Source: Bacteroidales bacterium GP1
Lineage (GTDB): Bacteria > Bacteroidota > Bacteroidia > Bacteroidales > Muribaculaceae
Direction: 5' to 3'
Length of the DNA: 9,786 bases
Assembly: GCA_001701105.1 (NCBI GenBank)
Contig: DAAI01000014.1
Span: 30,864-40,649 of the forward strand
Under the pieces are notes generated by a model that saw nothing but the letters and a program-made list of their open reading frames with translations, was not told where the DNA came from and ran no database searches. Below are positions 1-6,216 of the stretch, piece by piece. The position numbers and the translations under genes were made by a program. The first letter of the stretch is position 1. Every line of letters starts with the position of its first letter.

Positions 1-716
1 ATCCTTGATGAAAAAGGGAAAGAATGGCTCGGATCAGTCGAAATCCAGGTGTCGATGTCGTCGCTTGATTTTTTTCCACCTTTTGTCGTGAAATTAAATT
101 TTATGTGATAGGCTTTATGCGTTGTCTTGTCTTTAAGAGTTATATCCGTTATGCCAAGACTTTTTATTGTAATGGTCTCGGCTTTAGCACCCGAAAATAC
201 GGTTGCTTTGTAAACAAGATTCTTATTGAGCTTGGAATAATCAAGAGCCCGCAGATAATAGAACACTGAAAGCATATCATACACCGGTCCGGTGGCAGAC
301 AAGGCGCGTGCCGTTACCTTTATTCCTTCTTCCTTTATACGTCTTGAAATCACATGGCCGTTTGTTATGTTGCCGGTCTTGACATATTGAATTTCATCTA
401 TTTCATTATAACCGTTCTCATGAGTGATTTTAGTATAACTTACAGGAACAAGATTTGACTTCCTGACAACTCCTTTGAGTGTGTCACGAACCATATAAAA
501 TTTATCAGCCCAGGGTTTTGTCTTCGCCGTGAGCATAAGATTATATTTATCTCCGTTGGAGCGAAGCGACAAAATCGCCTCTCCCGCGTCTTTGTGGATG
601 AGTCCCCATTTATAACTAATCACATAATGCAGACTTTCATTGCTAAAGTCGGCTCCATAAAGTGAAATCCCTATAGAAAATATGAATATCAGGGATAATA
701 CTATCTTTTTCATCAT
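1..716 (-). CDS. DUF3108-like secreted protein, C-terminus cut by window edge
   Basis: An open frame runs leftward from ATG at 716-714 to the window edge without a stop, giving 238 codons; the C-terminus is missing. A second ATG follows directly (713-711), so the start could be either. The N-terminus is a typical Sec signal peptide: MMKK, then a hydrophobic run of about 15 residues, with likely cleavage near residues 20-22 (LYG-AD). The mature part is rich in alternating beta-strand patterns: a Y-x-W-G-L-I-x-x-D-A-G-E-A stretch near residues 35-48, an A-K-T-K-P-W-A-D motif near 64-71, a D-M-L-S-V-F-Y-Y-L-R segment near 146-155, and a D-T-W-I-S-T-D ending near 226. This pattern matches the DUF3108 family, periplasmic or surface beta-rich proteins of unknown function. 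The trxA terminator lies just upstream, so the gene probably has its own promoter, but I could not find a good one in 717-748. Family call fairly sure; function unknown. Confidence 0.8.
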   Translation of the reverse strand, partial: MMKKIVLSLIFIFSIGISLYGADFSNESLHYVISYKWGLIHKDAGEAILSLRSNGDKYNLMLTAKTKPWADKFYMVRDTLKGVVRKSNLVPVSYTKITHENGYNEIDEIQYVKTGNITNGHVISRRIKEEGIKVTARALSATGPVYDMLSVFYYLRALDYSKLNKNLVYKATVFSGAKAETITIKSLGITDITLKDKTTHKAYHIKFNFTTKGGKKSSDDIDTWISTDPSHSFPFSSR

Positions 717-748
717 ACATTAATAACGTGCATTTGGATATAATATGA

Positions 749-782
749 CAAAAATGGACGCCAAATATTATTTTGCCGTCCA
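749..782 (-). terminator. Intrinsic terminator of trxA
   Basis: Read on the minus strand, an inverted repeat (TGGACG at 755-760 pairing with CGTCCA at 777-782, then one C-C mismatch and four more pairs, 762-765 with 772-775; loop of 6) is followed directly by TTTTTGTC. A stem plus U-tract is the form of a factor-independent terminator. It lies 40 bases past the trxA stop codon and before the DUF3108 gene, so it probably separates the two transcripts. Confidence 0.75.
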
Positions 783-821
783 CTTACAGTCAGTTAAGTT
801 CAAAGCCAATTTATTGTGCTT

Positions 822-1118
822 TTAATAATACTTTTTAAGTTCGTCTTCCAATGCGTCTGCCTGCTGCACTCCTGAGGCTCGCCATTTCAGCTCGCCATTC
901 TGGAATATCATCAAAGTAGGTACAGACCGTACATTATATACAGAAGCCAGCTCTTCGTTCTTATCTATATCGATCTTTACTATGCGAGCCTTCTCTCCTA
1001 CTTTCCCCGCCAATTCTTCGAGGATAGGGTGCATCATCTTGCACGGACCGCACCATGTTGCATAAAAATCGATAAGCACAGGCTTCTCGGATGATATTAA
1101 ATCTTTAAATTTTTCCAT
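822..1118 (-). CDS. trxA: Thioredoxin
   Basis: A 98-residue thioredoxin: a cytosolic protein disulfide reductase that is reduced by thioredoxin reductase and serves partners such as ribonucleotide reductase and peroxiredoxins. The redox site is W22-C-G-P-C26-K, the buried acid is D17 in the LIDFYATW strand, and the cis-proline is P67 in VRSVPT. These three hallmarks are intact. The frame stays open upstream to about 1292, but that extension (58 residues) has no thioredoxin character and is Lys/Asn/Cys-rich, so the ATG at 1118-1116 is chosen. With this start the protein begins about ten residues later than E. coli TrxA, as is common for short bacterial thioredoxins. No Shine-Dalgarno is seen, only an A-rich leader. 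It is divergent from the glutamine synthetase gene and appears to be a single-gene unit closed by the terminator at 749-782. Confidence 0.96.
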   Translation of the reverse strand: MEKFKDLISSEKPVLIDFYATWCGPCKMMHPILEELAGKVGEKARIVKIDIDKNEELASVYNVRSVPTLMIFQNGELKWRASGVQQADALEDELKKYY

Positions 1119-1205
1119 ATCTTTCTTATTTTTATTTAAACAATGATTACTACAACTTTTGTTTCTACTATTAAAACAAATTTCCCCGGCAAGAGTTGAC
1201 ATTAA

Positions 1206-1237
1206 TTTGGAAATATCACTGTAAAAACCTAATTTTG
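1206..1237 (+). promoter_or_regulatory. Bacteroidetes-type promoter for the glutamine synthetase operon
   Basis: TTTG (1206-1209), a 20-base spacer, then TAATTTTG (1230-1237) match both elements of the Bacteroides sigma-70 consensus (TTTG at -33, TAnnTTTG at -7) with the expected spacing. Transcription would start near 1242, leaving a leader of about 60 bases before the ATG at 1305. This is inferred from the motif only. Confidence 0.6.
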
Positions 1238-1294
1238 TCTTTAAATAATGAAAGTCTAAGTAGACATTCAGAACCTTCAATACCTTAAACACAC

Positions 1295-1327
1295 CAAACT
1301 TACCATGAACACAAAATTGGTTCCAAA
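1295..1327 (-). promoter_or_regulatory. Possible promoter for trxA, overlapping the GS start codon
   Basis: On the minus strand, TTTG (1327-1324), a 21-base spacer and TAAGTTTG (1302-1295) fit the Bacteroidetes consensus. A start near 1290 would give trxA a leader of about 170 bases that crosses the predicted GS promoter and start site. No other TAnnTTTG match occurs between here and trxA. The spacing is at the long end and the site lies partly inside a coding sequence, so this is only moderately sure. Confidence 0.4.
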
Positions 1328-2792
1328 TGCCGTGGTCCGTTATCTCGACAAAGCACCGGGAGATTTCACCAAAAGCGATATCATTCGCTTTATCACGGAG
1401 AATGACATCCGGATGGTGAATTTTATGTATCCCGCCGACGATAACAGATTGAAAACCCTTAATTTCGTTATCAACTCTGCTGAATATCTCGATAGTATCC
1501 TTACGTTTGGGGAGCGTGTCGATGGATCAAGTCTATTCCCCTTTATAAAGGCGGGGAATAGCGATCTCTACGTGGTTCCTCGGTACTCCACTGCATTCGT
1601 AGATCCATTCGCGGAAATTCCAACCCTCACTATGTTGTGTTCCTTCTTCAATAATGAAGGTAATCCTCTTGCGTCTTCTCCGGAATATACGCTCAGAAAG
1701 GCCGTGGAAGCCTTTAAATCAACGACCGGAATGGACTTTTACGCTATGGGGGAATTGGAATATTATGTGATAGCTGAACATCCTACCCTCTTCCCTGCCA
1801 CCGACCAAAAAGGCTATCATGAATCATCACCTTTCGCGAAGTTCAATGAATTCCGTGCCGAGTGCATGGATCTGATTGCCCATACAGGAGGCCAGATAAA
1901 ATACGGACATAGTGAGGTGGGTAACTTCACGATGGATGGAAAAGTATTCGAACAGAATGAAATAGAATTCCTTCCGGTGCCGGCCATGGAGGCAGCCAAC
2001 CAATTGATGCTGGCGAAATGGGTGATCCGCACACTCGCCGCGCGCAGAGGATTCAATGTGACGTTCGCTCCAAAAATCACAGCCGGTAAAGCCGGTAGCG
2101 GTCTTCACATTCATTTTAAAATAATGAAAGATGGCCATAATATGATGATTGAAAATGGTCATCTTAGTGACATCGCTAAAAAGGCCATCGTCGGAATCCT
2201 CGAACACGCTCCAGCCATTACTGCAATGGGAAACAAAGTGCCTACAAGTTATTTCCGCCTGGTTCCAAATCAGGAAGCTCCCACTTCGATCTGCTGGGGC
2301 GACCGAAACCGGTCGGTATTGGTGCGCGTTCCTCTCGGATGGACCGGTGGTAACGATATGTGTTCTCAAGTCAATCCGTCAGAGAAGCCAACGGGCAGCG
2401 ATCCGGAACGGCAAACTGTGGAATTAAGAAGTGCCGATGGTTCGGCAAATATCTATCAATTGATAGCAGCTATTATCACTACTGCCCGGACGGGCTTCTT
2501 GCGTGACGATGCATTGAAGCGCGCCGAGGAGTTGTACGTAAGCGTCGATATCCATAAGGAAAAAGATCATGTTAAAGCTTTGAAGTCGCTACCCGACTCA
2601 TGCTATGCTTCCTCTGAAGCCCTGGCTGCCGACCGCGAAGTGTTCGAGGCTGATGATGTGTTCTCTCCTGATATGATCCAATCGATTATCGACCGACAGC
2701 ATGATTACCGTGACAAGCATCTCCGGGAGAATGTGGAGAATAATAAGCAGGAGATGCTTCAGCTGGTAAATAAATACTGGCACTGCGGATAA
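1305..2792 (+). CDS. glnA: Glutamine synthetase, type I-like (495 aa)
   Basis: Makes glutamine from glutamate, ammonia and ATP in the cytosol, the main ammonium-assimilating step. Type I landmarks are present in order: the Asp/Ser pair D73-G-S-S76 (like Asp50/Ser53 of the Salmonella enzyme), metal ligands E150 and E152 in GELEYY, E204 and E219 in EVGN...EQNEIEF, H268 in GSGLHIH, substrate and phosphate arginines R318 (SYFRLVPNQEAP), R336 and R341 (NRSVLVRVP), and E373/R375 in ELRSADGSANIYQ. All six metal ligands are therefore kept, so it should be a working synthetase. It is about 25-50 residues longer than classical GSI and much shorter than the ~700-residue GSIII also common in Bacteroidales. 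A tyrosine (Y411) lies near the adenylylation site, but the usual LYDLPPEE context is missing, so GlnE-type control is unlikely. A ThiF/MoeB-like gene follows after 10 bases. A homologous gamma-glutamyl ligase role cannot be fully excluded. Confidence 0.93.
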   Translation: MNTKLVPNAVVRYLDKAPGDFTKSDIIRFITENDIRMVNFMYPADDNRLKTLNFVINSAEYLDSILTFGERVDGSSLFPFIKAGNSDLYVVPRYSTAFVDPFAEIPTLTMLCSFFNNEGNPLASSPEYTLRKAVEAFKSTTGMDFYAMGELEYYVIAEHPTLFPATDQKGYHESSPFAKFNEFRAECMDLIAHTGGQIKYGHSEVGNFTMDGKVFEQNEIEFLPVPAMEAANQLMLAKWVIRTLAARRGFNVTFAPKITAGKAGSGLHIHFKIMKDGHNMMIENGHLSDIAKKAIVGILEHAPAITAMGNKVPTSYFRLVPNQEAPTSICWGDRNRSVLVRVPLGWTGGNDMCSQVNPSEKPTGSDPERQTVELRSADGSANIYQLIAAIITTARTGFLRDDALKRAEELYVSVDIHKEKDHVKALKSLPDSCYASSEALAADREVFEADDVFSPDMIQSIIDRQHDYRDKHLRENVENNKQEMLQLVNKYWHCG

Positions 2793-2802
2793 AATTGAAC
2801 TG

Positions 2803-3519
2803 ATGAGCGATTCTAATTCATTTAAACGCCGTTATATTCGTCTCGCCACTCTTCCCGAAATAGGACAGGAAGGAGTGGCGAAGCTCCATCAGGCTAATAT
2901 TTGCATAATAGGTTGCGGGGCTCTTGGATCGCTTTGCGCAATGTATCTTAGTGCCTCCGGGATTGGTAAACTCTCAATAGCCGATTTCGACAATGTGGAT
3001 TTATCCAATCTTCAACGCCAATTATTTTTTACTGAAGATAATCTCGGAATGCCTAAGGCCTCTATCCTGGCCGAAAGGATGAAGGCATTGAACTCTGAAA
3101 CCCAAGTTGAGATTATTCCTAAATTTATTACTCCCAAGGATGCATATTCAATATTCCCTCAATTTGATTTAATAATTGATGGTAGCGATAATCCTAATAC
3201 GAAACTTATGACTGATGCCGTATGTGCCGACCTTGAGAAGCCTTGCGTAATTGGAGGGGTTAGGGAATTTGAAGGACAGATAATGACAATCTTGCCGGGC
3301 AACGTACGATATATGGAGATATTTGGGACAGAATTACCATGTTCAGGATTAACGCCATGCTCTGCAACAGGTGTTCTCGGACCTGCTGCCGGAGTGGTGG
3401 CATCCCTGCAGGCTTCAGAAGCCATAAAGATTATTACAGGAGCCGGAAGCACACTGGCCAACCGACTCCTGATATTAGATTTGTTAAATATGAATTTCCA
3501 GACCTTAAACCTGAGTTAA
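2803..3519 (+). CDS. ThiF/MoeB/HesA-family E1-like adenylyltransferase without zinc site
   Basis: A 238-residue E1-like protein. Family members activate the C-terminal Gly-Gly of a small sulfur-carrier protein (ThiS, MoaD) by adenylation. Visible elements: R10-Y-x-R13 near the N-terminus, Rossmann loop G37-C-G-A-L-G42, acidic strand end D61-F-D63, the NLQRQ motif (N69, R72), K85, and D126-G-S-D129-N. By alignment from memory, R13, D61, R72, K85 and D129 match the adenylation residues of E. coli MoeB. C186 sits just before the ATGVLGPAAG helix, where ThiF has its catalytic cysteine. The CxxC pair of MoeB/ThiF and the C-terminal CxxC are absent, so no structural zinc is expected. It is probably co-transcribed with the upstream glutamine synthetase. 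No carrier protein, JAB peptidase or rhodanese is present in the window, so partner and pathway are unknown. Its last 15 bases overlap the convergent mscS gene. Confidence 0.88.
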   Translation: MSDSNSFKRRYIRLATLPEIGQEGVAKLHQANICIIGCGALGSLCAMYLSASGIGKLSIADFDNVDLSNLQRQLFFTEDNLGMPKASILAERMKALNSETQVEIIPKFITPKDAYSIFPQFDLIIDGSDNPNTKLMTDAVCADLEKPCVIGGVREFEGQIMTILPGNVRYMEIFGTELPCSGLTPCSATGVLGPAAGVVASLQASEAIKIITGAGSTLANRLLILDLLNMNFQTLNLS

Positions 3520-4527
3520 ATTTTCTTTCACTGGATTTTCTGCATCCCCGGGAATCATATGTACATCCAATTGAGGGAACGGGAAAGAGAAGCCTTTCTG
3601 CGGCAATTCCGTATAAAATCTTTCATTCATTTCAAAGTATAATGGCCAATAGTTGGACGCAAGCGTCCATGCCCTGACGGTAAGAACTATTGCGCTATCA
3701 TCCATTGAAGATAATGCAACGAATGGTTTTCTTTCAACCTTCTTTGGAATCGCCACTTCAAGATCTTTGATTACAGAGGCTGTGATTGATTCCTCCCCCA
3801 TCAGATCCTCGATATATTGCTTTGCTATCCTTTCATCGCTCATCAACATATCCATTATCACATTTTTAGCCGCTTCAAGATTCGTGCCATATGATAGACT
3901 GATCGACCAATCTACTCTCCGGAATTGCTCAAGAGAATAATTATTGATGGAACTCGTAGAAAGCGAACCGTTTGGTATGATGATAGCTTTATTATCGATG
4001 GTATTGATAACCGTATTGAATAATTGAATTGATTTCACCGTTCCGGCATAACCTTGTACTTCTATATAGTCTCCTACTTTATATGGCTTAAGGAATAAGA
4101 TCAATACTCCTCCGGCGAAGTTCTGAAGCGTTCCGCTCAATGCCATACCGATGGCAACTCCTGCGGAGGCAAAAATGGCGAGGAAACTGCTTGTTTCAAT
4201 TCCAAGGATTCCTATAATGGTGATTATCAATATAAAATATAGCACCATCTTTACTAATGAAAGCACAAATGTGGTTAGCGACAGATCCACATTACGTGTT
4301 GTCATTATCTTATAAACTGCCTTGTACAGCCGACGTATTATAAATCGCCCTGCATAAAGCACAAGGATGGCTATTGCAAGTCGAAAAGCAAAACTTATAA
4401 GGCCATTGGTGAGAGTGGCGACGAATTCATCGAATCCCAGCCCTTTTAATCCCTCCCAGAATGATTTATCAGTTATGTCTTGTGGCTCAGGAAGGGGTAC
4501 TATTGGAATGTCACCGTTTTGTATCAT
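3505..4527 (-). CDS. Small-conductance mechanosensitive channel, MscS family
   Basis: A 340-residue inner-membrane channel of the MscS family, which opens under membrane tension to release solutes on osmotic downshock. Membrane segments are seen at about residues 43-67, 85-110 and 113-145; the third is the Ala/Gly-rich pore helix (SAGVAIGMALSGTLQNFAGG), followed by the beta domain (FLKPYKVGDYIEV...G.VKSI.LFNT, IIPNGSLS at 183-190) and the alpha/beta vestibule ending in FPFPQLDVHM (315-324). The vestibule carries about 20-25 extra residues (roughly 238-266, including GEESITASVIKDLEVAIPKK) before the usual PFVALSSMDDSAI strand. The ATG at 4527-4525 is chosen because it lies 8 bases past the rlmD stop codon, which fits an rlmD-mscS operon. 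There is no Shine-Dalgarno sequence. The 3' end overlaps the E1-like gene on the other strand. Confidence 0.94.
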   Translation of the reverse strand: MIQNGDIPIVPLPEPQDITDKSFWEGLKGLGFDEFVATLTNGLISFAFRLAIAILVLYAGRFIIRRLYKAVYKIMTTRNVDLSLTTFVLSLVKMVLYFILIITIIGILGIETSSFLAIFASAGVAIGMALSGTLQNFAGGVLILFLKPYKVGDYIEVQGYAGTVKSIQLFNTVINTIDNKAIIIPNGSLSTSSINNYSLEQFRRVDWSISLSYGTNLEAAKNVIMDMLMSDERIAKQYIEDLMGEESITASVIKDLEVAIPKKVERKPFVALSSMDDSAIVLTVRAWTLASNYWPLYFEMNERFYTELPQKGFSFPFPQLDVHMIPGDAENPVKENLTQV

Positions 4528-4535
4528 GATATTTA

Positions 4536-5993
4536 CTATTGTTTTCTTTTTTCAAGTCTTACTACATTCTCGACATGGTGCGTATGAGGGAACATATCTA
4601 CAGGCTGCACATTCGTTACGCGATATAATGTGTCGAGCAATGCGAGGTCGCGTGCCTGGGTGGCAGGGTTGCAGCTCACATATACAATAACATCTGGAGC
4701 TGCTTTGATTATTGTCTTTACAACATCTTCATGCATCCCGGCTCGTGGAGGATCCACAATCATTACATCAGGACGACCATGGGCTTTTATGAACTCATCA
4801 TTCAGGATGTCTTTCATGTCGCCGGCATAAAATTCAGTATTATCAATACCATTTACTTCAGAATTGATTCTTGCATCTTTCACAGCTTCTTCAACATATT
4901 CTATGCCAATCACTTTTGAAGCATTGCCGGCCACAAAGTTAGCAATAGTGCCTGTGCCGGTATATAAATCATAGACAAGCGGCTTTATGCCTTTATTCGA
5001 ATTATTCTCAAGTCCGGCAAACCGGCGGGCCACCTTGTAAAGCTCATAAGCCTGGCGGGAATTTGTCTGATAAAACGATTTTGCGTTTATTCTGAATCTC
5101 AATCCCTCCATATCTTCCTCTATATAGTCGCGACCTTTCCATACATGGATTTCCTGATCCGTTATGGTGTCATTGGCTTTTCGATTCACTACATACAATA
5201 GCGAAGTGATATTAGGGAATCTCTCATCAATCGCCTTCATTACTTCATTGATGCGGCGTTCATCGTCCTCTCCAAAAGAAACGCATACCATGCGTTCCCC
5301 TATCTCCGTGCCTCGAATCATCAAAGTCCTGAGAAATCCTGAATTATTTCTGATGTCATAGAAATCCCATCCCCGGCGTCCACTTTCGTCATATATAAAA
5401 TTTCGGATCGCATCACCATATTCTCCCTGAAGATGACATGAGTCTATCTGCAATACCTTATCAAATGCTCCCGGGATATGAAACCCCAGAGCCTCATTGC
5501 GGTCAGTAAATTCCACACCCGATTTTATCTCCTCCCACGCACGCCATTTTTTGGAAGAGAAAGTATACTCCATTTTATTTCTGTAGGCCCAGGTATTCCC
5601 ACTTCCGATAATTGGAGAAATTTCAGGTAATTCTACTTTAGCAATGCGCTCAAGAGCATCCTCTACCTGCTGCTGTTTCCATTTTAATTGTTCGGGATAT
5701 GGAAGATGTTGCCATTTGCACCCTCCGCATAAGCCGAAGTGTTGGCATCTCGGTTCGACACGTAAGGCCGAAGGTGATATCAATCTTACTATATGCCCTT
5801 CCGCAAAACTATTCTTTTTACGGTCAATCTGAATATCGGCAATATCACCCACGCTCCCATAGGGCACGAACAAGACTATCCGCTTCTCATCATTCGGATG
5901 CCAATGAATCCGCGCAACGCTTTTCCCTTCCGCCGCTATTCCCGTTATCTCTACTCCCTTCAACAAAGGGAGAGGCTTCTTTTTTCTACTCAT
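4536..5993 (-). CDS. rlmD: 23S rRNA (uracil-5)-methyltransferase, RlmD/RumA family
   Basis: A SAM-dependent enzyme that methylates C5 of a uracil in 23S rRNA (U1939 in E. coli). Domains in order: an N-terminal TRAM/OB-like RNA-binding domain (about 10-72), an iron-sulfur cluster site with C83, C89, C92 (C-x5-C-x2-C in FGLCGGCKW) and C186 (DSCHL), the central domain, then a Rossmann methyltransferase with SAM motif DLYTGTGTIANF (342-353), the acidic strand end E365, VDPPRAGM (413-420), the nucleophilic cysteine C441 in YVSCNPATQARD, and the terminal HHVENVVRL motif with general base E475. All family residues are kept at normal length (485 aa). RlmD and the related TrmA/RlmC enzymes share this fold, but the Fe-S cluster and TRAM domain favour RlmD or a dual RlmCD-type enzyme. 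The ATG at 5993-5991 follows an A/T-rich leader with no Shine-Dalgarno. It is the first gene of an operon with mscS. Confidence 0.94.
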   Translation of the reverse strand: MSRKKKPLPLLKGVEITGIAAEGKSVARIHWHPNDEKRIVLFVPYGSVGDIADIQIDRKKNSFAEGHIVRLISPSALRVEPRCQHFGLCGGCKWQHLPYPEQLKWKQQQVEDALERIAKVELPEISPIIGSGNTWAYRNKMEYTFSSKKWRAWEEIKSGVEFTDRNEALGFHIPGAFDKVLQIDSCHLQGEYGDAIRNFIYDESGRRGWDFYDIRNNSGFLRTLMIRGTEIGERMVCVSFGEDDERRINEVMKAIDERFPNITSLLYVVNRKANDTITDQEIHVWKGRDYIEEDMEGLRFRINAKSFYQTNSRQAYELYKVARRFAGLENNSNKGIKPLVYDLYTGTGTIANFVAGNASKVIGIEYVEEAVKDARINSEVNGIDNTEFYAGDMKDILNDEFIKAHGRPDVMIVDPPRAGMHEDVVKTIIKAAPDVIVYVSCNPATQARDLALLDTLYRVTNVQPVDMFPHTHHVENVVRLEKRKQ

Positions 5994-6011
5994 TATTTCA
6001 AAAAATTTCTA

Positions 6012-6019
6012 CAAAATTA
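6012..6019 (-). promoter_or_regulatory. -7 element for the rlmD-mscS operon
   Basis: On the minus strand this reads TAATTTTG, an exact TAnnTTTG match, 18 bases ahead of the rlmD start codon. Only a weak -33 candidate (TTTA or TTAA at 6045-6041, spacer 21-22) is seen. The implied leader is very short, about 10-15 bases. Confidence 0.5.
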
Positions 6020-6041
6020 CGAATTTTCGGTTATTTATTAT

Positions 6042-6049
6042 TAAATTTG
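6042..6049 (+). promoter_or_regulatory. -7 element for ppdK
   Basis: TAAATTTG is an exact TAnnTTTG match. The -33 region at 6018-6021 reads TACG, a poor match to TTTG. Transcription would start near 6054, which leaves about 160 bases of leader before ppdK. It is only 22 bases from the divergent rlmD -7 element, so the two promoters overlap and may compete. Confidence 0.5.
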
Positions 6050-6053
6050 CGAG

Positions 6054-6216
6054 CAGAAGTTTTCCCCCACAAATATCACGGAGGAAAATTAAAGCGGCTG
6101 GCGAACGCCCTTCAGCAGCCAACCGCTATGCGTTATGTTGAGAAAAACGTTAATATATAACCCGTTATACCACGGCAATTGAATATATCAAATACAATAA
6201 CCATATTAAAATCTCT
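6054..6216 (+). promoter_or_regulatory. Long structured 5' leader of ppdK
   Basis: This stretch between the predicted start site and ppdK holds two inverted repeats. The first pairs TTTTCC (6060-6065) with GGAAAA (6083-6088), plus two more pairs past a mismatch. The second pairs AGCGGCTGGC (6093-6102) with GCCAACCGCT (6118-6127), ten positions with a single C-A mismatch and a 15-base loop. A ten-codon frame (ATG at 6128, TAA ending at 6160, peptide MRYVEKNVNI) begins at the foot of the second hairpin. No U-tract follows either stem, so they are not clear terminators. I do not recognise a known riboswitch class. The leader could affect mRNA stability or translation; this is inference. Confidence 0.35.

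Noticed and set aside
1..60. Frameshift at the DUF3108 C-terminus
   Set aside because: The end reads STDPSHSFPFSSR instead of the more usual polar-PLL/I pattern, but it stays in frame and hydrophobic residues fall in plausible places; the rest is outside the window.
1119..1292. N-terminal extension of thioredoxin by 58 residues (start at 1292)
   Set aside because: The extension has no thioredoxin-fold features and no signal peptide, and the internal ATG at 1118 gives a normal-length protein.
1827..2369. 180-codon minus-strand frame inside the GS gene
   Set aside because: Antisense to a fully conserved GS coding sequence; the translation matches no family and has odd composition.
3543..3562. 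CCCGGG-centred palindrome as terminator between the E1 gene and mscS
   Set aside because: It lies inside the mscS coding sequence, the stem is short and imperfect, and no U-tract follows on either strand.
3339..3677. 112-codon plus-strand frame spanning the end of the E1 gene and antisense to mscS
   Set aside because: Overlaps two genuine genes in other frames and shows no family character.
6080..6084. GGAGG as a Shine-Dalgarno sequence
   Set aside because: No start codon lies at usable distance (the next ATG is about 43 bases away) and the other genes here do not use Shine-Dalgarno sequences.
5699..6160. 153-codon plus-strand frame across the rlmD 5' end and intergenic region
   Set aside because: Most of it is antisense to the conserved TRAM and Fe-S region of rlmD; the peptide is low-quality. 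Only its last ten codons were considered, as a possible leader frame.
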